Shown here: positions 24,230 to 37,280 of the stretch, one piece after another
Layout: each line of letters begins with the position of its first letter
Position numbering within the stretch: the first letter of the stretch is position 1
From: Melampsora larici-populina 98AG31
Taxonomy: Eukaryota > Basidiomycota > Pucciniomycetes > Pucciniales > Melampsoraceae
NCBI RefSeq assembly: GCF_000204055.1
Contig: NW_006768770.1
Span: 1,175,258-1,239,257, forward strand
Reading direction: 5' to 3'
DNA: 64,000 bases
Position numbers and translations under genes: made by a program
Notes under the pieces: generated by a model
What the model was told of the DNA's origin: nothing
The model's input: only the letters and a program-made list of their open reading frames with translations
The model's database searches: none

Positions 24230-25457
24230 GGCGAAGGTCATGAAGGCATATTTGAATTTGGTCACCAATCAAGAGTCGAAAGCTTAATTGATGACATCAT
24301 CGCCCCAAATCTCAATCCGTCGGACTCGGACCATCCCTGAGACTCGAGTCCCCGGCTCCCCGGCTCCGTCACTCCACTTCATTTAAGCCAGATTCCGCCA
24401 CCCACTTGTGCTATGAATCTGAAATTCTGAATGTGCTTTTTGCATTCAGCATCTCTGTATGATCATCTTCTCAATGAGAAAGCTATTGAACCTCCACTCC
24501 AACAAGTGATAATGTCCATTCTTTGAGCTACTCACAGCTGTCTGGTTATAGAGCACCAACTGTAGCACAAGAAAATTGAATAATTTTGACAAGAAATGAG
24601 TGATACACTATATAGATATATAGTTGAAGTATAAATGCACTAAAATTTCAACAGGATTGACAGAGAAGAGGTTTTGATAGAAGATATCCAATATGGCTAT
24701 TTGCAGAGCTGCACTGCATGATCACAAACTCCACTTATAAGTCCTCTCACTAGAGAGGATTCTTCAGCCATGAATGATACAAGGGCATCCCATGCTGATA
24801 TTCTTCTCTTATTTCTAGGATTATGGCCCTAAAGACAGTAAGCCTCCAGGTATCCAACATACTGACAAGAGCCAAAACATGTCGTGGGTGTGCAGGAGCA
24901 GAGCTTACTTGACAGGTATTCACTAGAGATAAGTAAAGGGATACACGCTCACAAGTCCGTTCCCAAACCAGATATCCTCCTGTATAAAAGATCAGAAGCT
25001 CAGCTAACTTGATCTGGCTGTAAAGCACGAGTAAAAGACAACAAGACACCAGTTGAGAAAATGTTGATCAAAGGTAAAACCTACAGTGGACCAGATCTAG
25101 AGTGAGATGAGTTTGTTGAATATTTGCAAAGAATGATTCATAAAAACTACAGGAGATGTGTCAACTTCATTAAAATGACCCTCAGTGAAATGTCATCTTT
25201 GATCAGAATCATTGTGTAGTCATTTGTTCAGAGATCTCACTCATTCATAGTTTTATTATCAATATCATGACTCGAATTCTCAAGTTCTACTCTGGACTTC
25301 TACTGGCAAAAACTCACTTTGCACACAGAGTGATTACAATACTGTCCACATTCCAAGACAGAGAAAAGAGGCACAAAAAGGACAAAACAAAAACCATAGT
25401 CGACGACTTGAGTTCCGCGCGACAACCCAGCAAACGCGCATTGATGAAAAGACACGT
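24230..25457. other. Intergenic between MCT1 and ACL4-like gene
   Basis: Contains the MCT1 promoter side (a GC-richer patch at 24310-24370 with repeated CCCCGGCTC) and the 3' flank of the ACL4-like gene. A 99-codon minus frame (about 24750-25049) has no recognisable motif and was not called. Confidence 0.5.
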
Positions 25458-27019
25458 TCAGTCAACTGGTTTCATATCCACATCACTAACATCATCCCAA
25501 TCTTGATCCCCATCGTCTTCTGCTACAGGCTCACCGTTCTCAACCTCATCGCCAAGTGACTTACTTGTGATACCTGCTGCTTGAAGTTGGGTATCAAGTT
25601 CTTGAATGTGTTTCATGATACTTTCATCGAGAGCAGAGTCTTCACCGAAGCGCTCCCGTAACTGGAAGAGATTAAAAGTTGTCAGTTTAGCTGATTGATG
25701 TCTGTCAAGATCGATTTAGGAATGATTTAGGCTTACTTGAACACAGGAATCGATATATTCTTTGGCTTCCATCCAACACTCTGATTTATCAAGTCCGTAT
25801 CCGATAGATGTAGTATCTCCTGAAGCCTCAGATGGAGGTTGTTTCTCCCGATCCTCTCCCATCATATGCCATGAAATCGCCAATAGGTATTGAACTTCAC
25901 CATCCTCATCATTTTCCGCTTCACACTGTTGCAGAACTTCGATGGCTTCTGACCACATATCACATTCAATTGCCAATTTCGACCATTGTACTCGACTATC
26001 GAACGGTGGAATCGTATCGTCATGATCTTCCTCAGATTCAGTTTCTTCTGCTCCATCTTCTTCCATCTGATCAGGTGCTGTTGAATTAGAATCTTCAATG
26101 TGAGATTTGTCTCGCCATAAATCCCACGCTAGAAGAAGCGCCTCCTTCGCTGCGTCCACATTTGTTTGCGATAATCTTACAGATGCAAGAGTTTGAAGTG
26201 GTTCGGGATCAGTTGGATCCAATGACGAAGCTATGGAAAGGTAATCGAGGCACTTTTGCTCTGCCGTAGGATCGAAACTAAAAAGAACTATCAAGTTAGA
26301 AGATGGAAAATGTTGGATAAGATGATGAGAACAACATACCATAAATCAGTTAAATAAAGCTCGGTCATTCCAACCAATGCACGACTACCACTCCTTCGCA
26401 CTTCTTTCTCTTCTACACTCCATTCTACTACTTCTGTCGACTCATCGGGACATGTTGGTACATCGCCATTTTGTTTATTTTTCTGGATTACTTCCAATTT
26501 CTCTTGTAGAATTGAAAGCGCAGTTTCGAAGTGTTTGAGTGACGATTCTGGACTATCGGCCAACTGAGCAAGATAGAGATGAACGGTAGGAGGAGCTGTA
26601 GGTTTAGAATGTGCGATACATCGATTAAAGAGCTGGGTAGTGAATATTTTGATTTCAGATAACGATGTTAGACTATCAGCGTTCCATTTCTCTTGAAGAG
26701 ATAAAATTAAACATCAATGTTCGTAGGAGATCAATTTGCGAACCTTTCTAGCCGCTTTTGTGTCACCAGACTCGAGTTCGATCAAAGCCAAAACTTCAAG
26801 AGCTCGAGTATTGAATTCAGCTGACTTTAATACTTCTTGACATAATCGTTGTGCTTCTTCTAATTCACAAGCCACGAGAAGTTGTTCAGCTTGATCCAGT
26901 ATTTCGTCAAAAGCGCCTGTCGTCCCGCAATCGGTAGGTTGAGTGACAGGTAAATTCTTGTGAGCCGTTGCTTTGATAGCATCTTTTCGTCCACCTCTAA
27001 CATTTTTTGTGCGTGCCAT
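25458..27019 (-). CDS. ACL4: TPR-repeat assembly chaperone of ribosomal protein L4 (ACL4-like)
   Basis: Exons are 27019-26744, 26689-26340, 26277-25737 and 25661-25458, 1,371 nt (456 aa). The protein has a basic N-terminus (MARTKNVRGGRKDA) and TPR-type helical pairs: EILDQAEQLLVACELEEAQ, RALEVLALIELESGD, CLDYLSIASSLDPTDPEPL and SEAIEVLQQCEAENDEDGEV. There are acidic stretches and a very acidic tail ending DWDDVSDVDMKPVD. This order matches yeast Acl4/YDR161W and the fission-yeast homologue, which capture newly made Rpl4 and deliver it to pre-60S particles. The identification rests on architecture and conserved phrases. The donor of intron 1 (GTTCGC) is atypical, but the frame closes. Confidence 0.82.
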
Positions 27020-27758
27020 TTTGGGTAGAAAGACTTTGTATAAGAAATGTGTGATTGATACAAATTTTGAAAAGTTGAGTTGAGTATTGACGAGCTTACA
27101 CATGAATTGCAAGAGGTCGGCTTGTGGTTGTAATCACTGGGCGTAAATGTGACGTTACTACAACCCATCCGAAGATGAAACATCTGTATGAACATACGTC
27201 GAGTTCTTGAGCACATCATGGTAACATGGACGTAAAGTGGAACACTCTATTCCAAGGTAGGTGAAATTGGAATTCAAGCACTGGTAACTCATAGTAAGCA
27301 AACTCATTGTGGTTTCACTCAAGCAAGAGGCCCAGGTCAACTTCAACTATGTAATAGGGTAATCAAAATCGCATCTTCATCGGCAATGCTTGGCTTCAAT
27401 TGGCAGGTACATAGGATGTATATTGTCACCAACTGCATTCAAGCAGATGATCCAATAGGTCACGGGTTCGTATGGGTCATGCTTGCCTTGACTCAATGAT
27501 ACCAAAAATATGCTATTGCGCTCAGAAGCCGCACACTCAGGGGTCGAATGCTGGTCACTTGGCTTCACACTACAGGAAAGGGTTCAATGGGGGCAGAGAC
27601 CATCTCACAATGTATGAAATTGCAAGGCCGTCTCGGAAATCTGTTTGGTGTTACAATTCGACCTTCAAGACACAACTCATCGTCCTCAAAACAGCAACTT
27701 TGTGAGTTGCAAAGGTTGCCTCATTAAATCAGATATGATCATGGTTTGTTTATAATGA
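27020..27758. other. Intergenic between ACL4-like and PRE4 genes
   Basis: Holds the ACL4 promoter and the 3' flank of the proteasome gene. No gene or RNA recognised. Confidence 0.55.
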
Positions 27759-28938
27759 TTACTGCGTCTGTGGTCCATAGCTAAAAGGATCAAGTGTCAG
27801 TGGAGCGAATGCTTGAATGTTCGTATGAATGACTAACCCTCTCAAGCCTTCAGCAAAAGCCCATTCTGTTGGAGCTTGGATGGGTCCAGAAATCTCCACG
27901 CCCGCCTTAGTGACATTAGCAATTTGAAACTAAACGAGGAAATGTGATATTGAACGAGTCAACAGAGTGATATCGCACACATTGAGATCATCAGGGTACT
28001 TGCCTTGTTCAAACTTCTCGCATCTCGGTAAAAGAGGACCTTCATACATTCTTCTAAAGTCTTTCGAGCAACATCGGCCTCCAAGTCATTACACCCATTG
28101 GGTAGGTCATCTATAACCTTTCGCAACATTGGTTGAGCAATATAGCTTCCATAACCAGTGGCGATACTAGGTGAAGAATAAGTTGTACCCAAGAGATCGA
28201 CATAGGAAAGAAATGGTTCTCCGGTTCGGCCTTCGACACCACCCACTACGAACGAGTTCCATAGCGGATTGACTTTAGATCGTCGATTGTACATCACCCT
28301 GGCGAGATATTCAAATATCTGAGATGTGGTCAGAACATGGCCGTCATCGGCTAGAGTCTCTTCCACCCTTTACATGAAGTATGCAATCAGTAAAATTCCC
28401 AATGACTGACCGACAGAGCTAAATTCCAACACTTACATACGAGCTTCCAGCATTTTCTTCACATATTGAAAATCAGAAAGGTCTCCTCCAGCTCCCACCA
28501 CAGTGTGTTCGCCCACAGGGATCAGACGTTGGATGTCCTTGAATCGAGCCAGCGAACCGTATGAAGCTATTTTGATCATGCAGAACACGCGAAAACAAGC
28601 TCAGCTTAAAAGCATAGTCTCCCATTTGAAAGAAAAACTAAGCTGATACAGTGACAGATCACATACCCAACATATCAGCGGCCAACATCACGCCGCCCTT
28701 ATATTTGACACCCAAAACCGATGTACCTGTAACGATAGGCTGTCTGTTCAAAGTTAACACATAAGCTGAGATTGCTTGCACCGCATCACCCTCTGATCGA
28801 GACTCACTGTGTTCTCTGGACACCCTCACTAAAAGTGTCAACTTTCGGCCCATTAATCGAGCTGATAGGGAAAGTGGCATAAGGATCAAAAGCATCGTTT
28901 CGAGGTTTACCCCATGATGTTCCAGGAAAGTGATCCAT
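27759..28938 (-). CDS. PRE4: 20S proteasome subunit beta7 (PRE4/PSMB4)
   Basis: Exons are 28938-28808, 28743-28667, 28566-28437, 28367-28004, 27929-27838 and 27780-27759, 816 nt (271 aa). It is a non-catalytic beta subunit of the 20S core. Diagnostic phrases: TQQPIVTGTSVLGVKYKGG, MLAADMLGSYGSLARFKDI, VGAGGDLSDFQYV, LGTTYSSPSIATGYGSYIA and RDARSLNKFQIANVTKAGVE. There is a propeptide ahead of TGTSVLG, as usual for this subunit, and no catalytic threonine is expected. Intron 4 is a GC-AG intron (AAG|GCAAGT, 28003-27930). The last coding exon is only 22 nt. Length and order match the family closely. Confidence 0.96.
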
Positions 28939-29845
28939 TGTCGATGGTCTGATGATAGTGATCTAGCTCGAATTGAATTGGGTTGATGATGTTAGTGAAG
29001 CTGCTTGCAGTCATTTACAACCTCTGATGACGCCGGCGATCCAAATTCCATGACGCGGCTAGCCTTCATGCTAAGTTACATGTAACGAGACATTCAAGCA
29101 TACGCATGTATGTTTGAAACGGGGTGTAGCGGCGTAGCCTCCCAAGTTAAGTTTGAGCCTCCCACGTGATGGTTTATCCTTGCAATAACTTTCAAATGTA
29201 ACCTCAAGGAACTGTTTATGCAGAGACTTATCTTTAACTTCACCTTGAAGTGTTTAACAGCATTGATTGAATAACCACACAAACCCATTTTCCCAAAGAT
29301 TGGCTTCATTTTGATACAAATCAAGACTGGAGAACAGTGTATTTTGCTGTTGAGGATTGGTCCTTGATGAGCTTTTGATTTATCTTGCTATCCTGAATGA
29401 AAAACAAGCACAAAGAAGTTGAAAGAGACCCTTTACAAAAACAGAATAAGATAATTTCCAAAATTTCAGTGAGTCTTTCCAAAACTAACTTCATTAGGAG
29501 AGAATTTCTAGATGTATGTAATAGCTTCATGGATGTATAGAAAAACATATGATAGCATGAATTTCAGGAACCAAATAAATCCTGTTAGACTTCTCTTTGA
29601 ATACACAGCACTTAGTTCCATCTGGAAGAGGCTTGTGATACTACTACTAGTAGCTCATCACATTCCCTTAAGTCAGGGTAGTCTGAGTGGTTTAAGTTGA
29701 GAGCCAAAGGTTTTTGAATGTTGAATTTTTTTATGCTTCAGGCTGGGAATATTCTTTGAATTGTAAGTGTTATAAAACTTCTGGGTCAAGATCTGGGAAG
29801 GTGATGTACTCTCTATATATATAAGTCACATGTTGTAGATACATA
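28939..29845. other. Intergenic between PRE4 and the Tc1/mariner element
   Basis: PRE4 promoter side, then AT-rich DNA without a supported gene. A (TA)n run occurs at about 29812-29822, just before the transposon end. Confidence 0.55.
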
Positions 29846-29897
29846 TACAGCCGTTGTAATATCTATTGGTAGTTTTTCCAACAGATGTGTCGTCGCC
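29846..29897. repeat. Left 52-bp terminal inverted repeat (incl. TA)
   Basis: Starts TACAGCCGTTGTAATATC and matches the complement of 37281-37332 without mismatch. Similarity continues for a few more bases with mismatches. Confidence 0.97.
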
Positions 29898-30454
29898 GGA
29901 TTTAACGTCAAGGTCCAAGACTCGGAAAACCACCCCCCAGATTGACAACTCTATCCTCTAATCGTTTGAGATTGGACAGGATTGGCCATGTAAGTTTCCC
30001 ATCTCCTCTCTCCTTATAATTCCATTACACCCTACTGTACCATACCGAAAGCCGGTTATTCTCGGTTATGATCTATTTTTTAATTTTTTAATTTTTTTAA
30101 TTTTTTTTTAATCATTTGCTATTTACCGCTTCCCATCCCACATTCCGAAACCCACCACTCGACTTCCTCATCATCACATCTTGTCCATCCACCCCCTTCA
30201 ACAGATCCTCATCCGGCTCTGGACATCGTTTCAATCGTGAGCAGCGTTTCGATCACGTGGAATCTCCACTTTTGTTTCTCTGGTACCTCGCCAGACTGAT
30301 ATCGTGAGCCCAACAACCACTTTCACCGGTTCCTCATCCCAGAACGTTTCACCAGCTCCCCTGAACAGTTTGGATAAGTGTTCCATCGTGAGTTCTCTTG
30401 TTCTTGGTTTGCTCATCCCTTGGTACCTCATACTGATATTGATGTTGTATACAG

Positions 30455-31562
30455 ATGCCCATCAATACTTATACGACCGATATCAAGATGGTGGTCGTTT
30501 GGATGGTGATGCGTGGCATGCGTTTCTACGAGATCGTTGCCACCCTCAGTGTGGATGTTTAATGTCGGTCCGGCGCTGGTTTGACCTGTACCGGACCACT
30601 CGCGCTGTGATCACAAATCCAGATGATCACATGAGGCAAGGAGCTTGCCCAATTTTAGGTCCAGCTCAACACAATTTCATTCTCAAATCTCTTGAACACA
30701 ATCCGACTTTATATCTAGACGAGCTTCAAGATAAGATCTCCAACCAATTTGGAATTCATGTGTCTCTCAAGACACTTTCAAACAAGGTCCGGTCTCGACT
30801 TGGATGGACTCGGAAAAAGGCCAGAACCGTGCATCCTAATCAATCGGCGGTGGCGCGCGGTGAATATATTGGTGAGATCTTTGGCATCGATCCGCAATGC
30901 CTTGTTTTCACAGGTAGGCTTTGATTTACCTGGTTCTCATATCTCCAATGGTCTCTAACTGTTTCATCGTGTTTCATACAGACAAAACGGCAGTGAACAA
31001 AAGGCATCTTTATTGAGAATATGCACGAGTGCCTCGTGGCGAACGTACTGCCCGGCTTGAAAGACCTACTCGGTCTCAGAGATGGTTGGTTTTACCCGCC
31101 ATCTCTTTAGGAGGCCTGGTGGCCTTGTCAATCCAGCCCAGTGGCTATTCGAGAATTGACTTTGAGGGTTTCTTGGGACAATCTTTAGTAAGTGACTCAT
31201 TTAGCTCTTGACCCGAGGAATTAGTCCCTGATGCTTGGATGGTTTGGTTGCCAGCGATGAATCCATGGCCACTAAGGAACAGTGTCCTCGTGATGGATAA
31301 TGCTCCAATCCATCACGGAGGTAACATTGCTGCCCTATGTGAAGCACGTGGCATCTGCTTACTCTACCTTCCCTTGTATTTGCCAGATTTCAAGCCTATT
31401 GAAATGGGTTTCTCACCGCTCAAGTCTCATTTGAAAAGGAGCCGAGCCCTTCACCGTGTGATTAACGTGGCAGGCGAAGAAGCCTCCATCTTTATGGCCT
31501 GTATGGAATTATTTACAGACTCGCTTTGCCTCAAATTATTCCAGAGTTGCCGATATCTTTGA
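30455..31562 (+). pseudogene. Tc1/mariner (IS630-like) DDE transposase, frameshifted and with one TGA
   Basis: Exons are about 30455-30913, 30982-31187 and 31218-31562. After the start MPINTYTTDIK come helix-turn-helix-like stretches (RGMRFYEIVATL; VRRWFDLYRTTR). Then comes the DDE_3 core: the first aspartate in VFTDKTAVNKRHL, the second in SVLVMDNAPIHH, and the glutamate in YLPDFKPIEMGF. All three catalytic positions survive. The frame shifts between DV and SVRRW around 30557-30562 (two extra bases, or one lost). A TGA at 31014-31016 lies between KRHLY and EYARVPRG, consistent with an original CGA. It would cut and paste the element at TA sites if intact. The 5' exon upstream of 30455 may be untranslated, since GTGAGT at 30389 and CAG at 30454 bound a plausible leader intron. 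Confidence 0.8.
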
Positions 31563-34401
31563 AGTTATTTTGTTCATTTCTTTTCTATTTGTCTAGTATC
31601 TTGAAACAAAGTGTATAACTATACTTATAAAATAATAGTTTATAACACAATATTAAACCCATGTTTATAGCAATTGATTTGAATGGTCCCAATGTAATGC
31701 AATCTAACGCCTGCAATGGATTGATCAGAACCGTAGAAAGTCACCTTTCTAGACCTTGCCGAGTGATGTTAAGTGCTTTGAGTCACATCTCACCCATCCG
31801 CGCTTAACCCTTTCAAAGGATGATGCGGCTTCAAACAGATAATGACTTCTTCCTCCAGTGTTATCGATACCAAGTCATCAATATCTATTGTGGAAGATTG
31901 ACTTGAGTGTATTTGATTTCTTGAAATCGAATACAAGGTCCGTATGTCAAACATTTGGGAGTTCTGGACTCGTCTCATGTCAAACATGTTGATGTCTTTG
32001 ATTTCACACAAAGGATAATAATGTATTTCTCCTCTCACAAGTTCTTCACACCATAAGAGCGACATCACTAGCTTGTAAAACACTGCAAGAACACCATTTC
32101 AAGAACAAAAACAAACAAACAAATAACAATCATCCTGGTCTATCCTGGTTTATCCAAAACACAGTGACCAGCTTGCAAAAAAAGAACGACATTGATAACC
32201 CACAATTGGGGGGAGAACAGGGAAAGCTTAAGTAACAATAAGGATATAAGTGGCTGATCAAGAATATAGGAAAATAAAAAGTTTTTTTTTAAGGATATCG
32301 ATGATCTCGATGATCGGAGCCTGGTTTCACCAAACCAGTCGATAACATGTGATTGGTGGAACACATCAATCCTGAGAAAGGCAGGCAGGAAACACAGGCA
32401 AAGTCAATTAACCGAGATGAAATGTAAGATAAGAATGATATCTTACATTTCATGTAACGGGCTTGAGCTTCACTCATCAGGCGGTTGGCAATTTGCCTGT
32501 CAATCCCTTTGGACGTTAAAGTCGATTCAGTGAGTTGTACACTTGGAATCAAGTCCGTCCACGAAATGAAGCCAGCTTCTCTGAGAAGCGTTTGGGTTTT
32601 GACATTGTCAAAGGCAATCTCGCAGTCGGTGTGGTGATCAATTTATGGGATCAATTAAAAAATTCACAATTAGCAGTTTACCAGTTTATTAGAAGGATTC
32701 AGCAGGAAAGAAAATTCGAAATGGAGGTTTTTTAATCAATTGAAGCTCTTGTAGGCTTATGTATTGGTCATAAGGTTAACATTACATCATTTTATTTCAC
32801 ATTACTTATTAAGATCATCATAGCTTATTCACAAACTCATTACAAAAAGAAAGAAAGAAAAACATAAGAAAAATTCGAAAATATAGGTACAAAGGTTGGA
32901 AAATGGTTTTTAGGGTAGTAAAAATAAAGTTATGGGTATTATGAGGTTAGAATATTAAAGAACAACATTATATTATACTTTGACAATTTTAATCTTGAAG
33001 GTTGATAAGTAGAAACAAAAGTTATGAGGGAAAAGGCACTTTTTCGAAGTTGGTAAACAAGAGGTACATGTGTAGTTTGGTTATGTAATAGTGGTAGTAG
33101 TGGAATTTAAGGTTTCCAAGAGGATTTTCCGGGATTTTTAAGGTTATAGAAGATGATGTCATATTACTTGAGCAAGAGAAAGAGAGTAACAGCTGTGAAA
33201 AGTGGAGAAAATGGGTGAATTTTGTCAAAAATGAAGGTTTCCAGCTTATTACATATGTCAAATGACGTCAGATTAGGTTGGTAGATGGCTCATTCAACGC
33301 AGAAGAGTGGATTACATAATGTACAAACTTTAAATAAATAGTAGCGGAGGTTTATGAAAAAAGTTATAAGGCAAATAAAGAATTGGTGTGAATCTCAAAT
33401 TTACAGTCACAAGTCAACATGTAATGCTCAAAACCTTAACTTCACAACTCAATATCTTACTCATCACTCATCAGAAGTAGGTCATATGGGTGTCATAAAT
33501 GATCAGTAACACGAGGGCTACAAGATGCACTTTAGTAATCAAAAATTGGAGCACATCTGAAAAAATTCGTAATCTCAAAAATGGGTTTTTAGCTAGTTTA
33601 CAAGGAAAAAATCACCTGTATTCATCATAAGAAGTGCTGTACATCATATTATTGTGTCATTGATCACTTTTAGCTGTGAAAATTACATCATTTATTAGTA
33701 ACAAAATCATTACATTGTGTCATCATAGGGTTTTTAGGGATTTCTGGGTGGATTTGATTGGTTTTGAGGCTGTTGACCATTGTAAAAGTTGGAGTACATT
33801 GTTATATATACTTTGAGAGGATTCTGGGATTGTTGTTCCCCTTTTTTCTTTATCATTTATGCCATTATTATTTTGTTTATCATTATAAACGTATTCTAAT
33901 AGTACCTGGTCACTTAAATACACCCTTTATTACAATTATAAAGAGAAATTTACTTTAGTTTTATAGTCATAAAGACTCATTGGGAATAATATCAATAAGG
34001 TATTGCTTATTTCTTTAGTTATTATTTGGGAATAACACTATAGCAGTGTTGATAGTAATACAAATTGTGCTTTTGAAGTTAAAATACGTGTGAAGATATA
34101 TTTCTCTGGTGCCTTATCTGTACTCAATACAACAGAGCCTTTCCTGATTGTGTTGTTTTAGAAGAGCAGTCTCAGACAACTTCTACTAGTCCTTATATTA
34201 GTAGATTATCCTCTTCCAGCTCTGTATAACCCTTGTTGGGTTATAAGTTCTACATCGGCAAGGAAGAGCTCGAATTGGACCGTGTGAGAGGTGGAGGGCT
34301 CTGGACCTCAAACTCAATACTGCTACTCTCACCTTTGGTATCCCAGTTGTTTTCATACTTGCTGGATACATAGATAGGTTCATTGATCAAACTTTTGAGA
34401 T
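31563..34401. other. Unassigned interior of the Tc1/mariner element
   Basis: AT-rich. A 97-codon minus frame (31790-32083) and a 66-codon plus frame (32535-32735) are open but unrecognised. A short hairpin with a 14-bp stem (TGAAATGTAAGATA ... TATCTTACATTTCA) lies at about 32419-32453. The rest shows nothing I can support. Confidence 0.45.
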
Positions 34402-35799
34402 CTAGACCAAGTGCGAAGAAACATGGTCAGCAATCCCGTCATCTAGGTATTTGATCAGACTTAGCTTACTTTGCTCGACCTTGATCTTCTTCAAGTCCGG
34501 TTTGATATCCACCATGTCGGATGAGGCCAACCCATCACGTTTATTGCCAATCTTCATGACATCGGGCTTGATATCGGGCATTTGGGCCAGATGCTTCTTC
34601 TTCAAACCCAAACCACCAGCCTGACCGTGTCCAATTGAACGCAAAATATGATTGGCACCATGAGATCTTCGAGAGCTGCCTTTCAATTGAAGTCCAACCT
34701 GGTCATCCACACCCATTTCGGGGTGGATCCACTGGTTCTTCTCGAGTTCATACCAAAACTCCGGAGTATTTGGTGGGATAATCACAGTTGCAATGTTGGC
34801 CATCTACGTGAACAGAAGAGAGTAGTCAGTTGGGTACTATCACGTAGCCTACGGAGTTAGTACCCAAAGGTAAGTGCAAAACATGCACTTACTGCACCTT
34901 TAGCCCAAATCCAGGCCGCGGGGTAAGTGAGTCGATATCAAAAGTTGGGATCCCAAGGTGTGGTCAAAACCGTTCCAGGCCCTCCAGCGTACGTTCCAAT
35001 TGCATGTTGGCTAAAAATCTGGTTGGCCAGAGTATTTGACTCTTGCTTGTTCTTGTCATCCTGTGAAGCATTAATAATCAGATCAATGGGTTTGGTTATA
35101 TACATAAGGAAACCAAAACAGACCTCGGATTCCTGATCCTCAGCCTCATTGCCATTGCCATTAGTCGCAGCAATAAGTTTTTTCATTGCCGATTCCTGTC
35201 AATCTCATCATATTAGACCAGACCATTTGAAAGAGAATAAGTAGACAACTCACCTTGTTGCTTAACTTAACTCTGACTTGCATATTATTGTTTTTGATTG
35301 AAACCACACCCATTTTTTTGCTTGAGTTTTTGAGGGCTTCGACAAAACTTTGCCATTGAACAGCACCATCAAGAACAGCCTTGGAGCGTCCTACCGTGGT
35401 CTTCCACTTTAGGTTGGGCGAAAAAACACTATTGAGAATCAACTTTTTCAAACCTCCCTCATACTCTTTGCAGGCTCCGGCCACCAGGTTCTTGAACTCA
35501 TTCAGACTCATTCCGATCGGACAAGTCTTGATCTCTAGAAAGCCGGTGTTGATAGCCTTAGAATCAATAAGATTGAGTCTATCAGTCTTCGCCGGTTTCT
35601 TACTAGCACCGACTTTAGGGGTGCCCTGACTCGGGGTGTTGATTTCGACTTCCATGTCAGTGTAGATCTTGAATTGCACCTCGATCGCCATCTGATTGTT
35701 CTTTTCGAAGGTCTCTCGACCTACCGTTCCGACTCGGCATAAAGGGTTTTGCCTGATAGACGTGGATCGCTGATTGTCTCCCACACCATCATCAGGCAC
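34402..35799 (-). CDS. Transposon-borne gene of unknown function (one in-frame TGA)
   Basis: Exons are about 35799-35254, 35195-35124, 35060-34893 and 34803-34402. Joined through exon 3 they form one frame, interrupted only by a TGA at complement 34938-34940, between TTPWDPNF and YRLTYPAAWIWAKGA. The latter reads directly into MANIATVIIPPNTPEFWYE in the next exon. This may be one gene with a nonsense mutation, or a shorter gene ending at that stop. The phrase style (…AWIWAKGA…PPNTPEFWYE) resembles a large rust-specific protein family I recall without a known function. The C-terminal part is Lys/Asp-rich with two related phrases (DIKPDVMKIG, DIKPDLKKIK). I infer it is cargo or an accessory gene of the transposon. 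Confidence 0.6.
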
Positions 35800-37280
35800 A
35801 TTGAACTATAAAGTTTCTCGAAGTTGAAGGTCTCGAGATTCCAAAAGAATCTTGAGCTGACGTCTCTGCTTGAAAACGCTACAGTAAAGAAAGAACACTG
35901 ATGGCACAGGTTCCAAATCAGACTACAGCGTTTTCGCTAGTCAGACTTCGAGAACAAGAACAGACAAACCTGAGGGCACAGGTTCCAAATCAGACTACAG
36001 CGTTTTCGCTAGTCAGACTTCGAGAACAAGAACAGACAAACCTGCGTGCTCGTCAGGAAATGAGAGAGCGCGCGTAAAGGTTAATAGAAGATAAAATAAA
36101 CAGTTTTGATTCTTTTCGACACGACACTAACCTGAGGGCACAGGTTCCAAATCAGACTACAGCGTTTTCGCTAGTCAGACTTCGAGAACAAGAACAGACA
36201 AACCTAACAACATAAAAAGGATATAGTGTGAGATAAAGAGAACTATCAGAAAAGAGATTTTGATAAGTTATAAAAGAGTCTCTACCTGCGTGCTCGTCAG
36301 GAAATGAGAGAGCGCGCGTAAAGGTTAATAGAAGATAAAATAAACAGTTTCTACAATGGCAGCAATGAGATTAGTAAGGACACATAGTCTTAAAAGTGAT
36401 GTATAATGAAATTGAGGAAAGACTCACTGATTCTTTTCGACACGAAAAGAATCAGAAAAAGAGACAAAGAGAAATTACAAAAGAGACCAGTTAACCCCCA
36501 AATAATTCCATCACCCCTTTGATTCCAACTTCCATAATTTACCCCTTTATTCATCTCAGTAATACCCACTAACAAACACACTACTCGTACCCACTGCACA
36601 TCAGTCACTGCATTCTTCTAAACCTCCTCAATTACCAAAATAGGGAAAATGTATCTTTGACTACATAATCAAGATAGTATCTTAACATGAACACTGAAAT
36701 TGCAAATTTCACTAGTTGGTAAAACCTTTGAATTAGCGGTGAAAAAAAGGATCTGTACTCACAATTGTTCATGTGGCCAGACAAGGGGGTCGCGGGCAGC
36801 GGCATTGAAGAGGAGTTTCGACATTGGGAAACCTACCAAAAAGGAATATCAACATCAAAGGAAACAAAAGATTAATGGAAGGAGGAAATGCATCACAAAC
36901 ACAAATACGAAGACGTCAAATGGAATCTGAGGAATCTTCTTGGGTTAAACACAGGAAAAAATGAGCAAACGGTGGATGAATTGGAAAATGAGCAGATCAA
37001 TTTATTCAATAATGTGGGAAATGGGACGATAGAATTGCTGGGGTAGGAAGGTGAAGGTTTGAAATGACAAAATAGAGAAAATGTTGTCTTATAAGATGCC
37101 ATCACACGATAAGAAGTGGGACTGCCGGTAATCGATTTGAAAGAAGAGTAGCCGGAAAGAGAGAGATGGAAAGGGTGAGGAGAGGAAAGGCAAAAGAGTT
37201 CGTCCATTCTTAAAAGAAGGACGATACACTTCACTCTGAAGGTCGAAAAAAAAGGGTTTTTGACTTTCAGAGTAAAATCT
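35800..37280. other. Right interior of the Tc1/mariner element
   Basis: Contains the duplicated blocks listed separately (35903-36350), then AT-rich DNA to the right inverted repeat. No gene is supported. Confidence 0.55.
35903..36350. repeat. Interleaved direct repeats upstream of the transposon-borne gene
   Basis: A block of about 70 bp starting GGCACAGGTTCCAAATCAG occurs three times, at 35903-35972, 35975-36044 and 36137-36205. A 67-bp block starting ACCTGCGTGCTCGTCAGG occurs twice, at 36040-36106 and 36284-36350. GATTCTTTTCGACACGA occurs at about 36108 and again at 36430. Copies appear identical, so the duplications are recent, or are an assembly artefact of template switching. Confidence 0.92.

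Noticed and set aside
24750..25049. 99-codon minus frame
   Set aside because: No motif, no splice support and atypical composition; probably chance.
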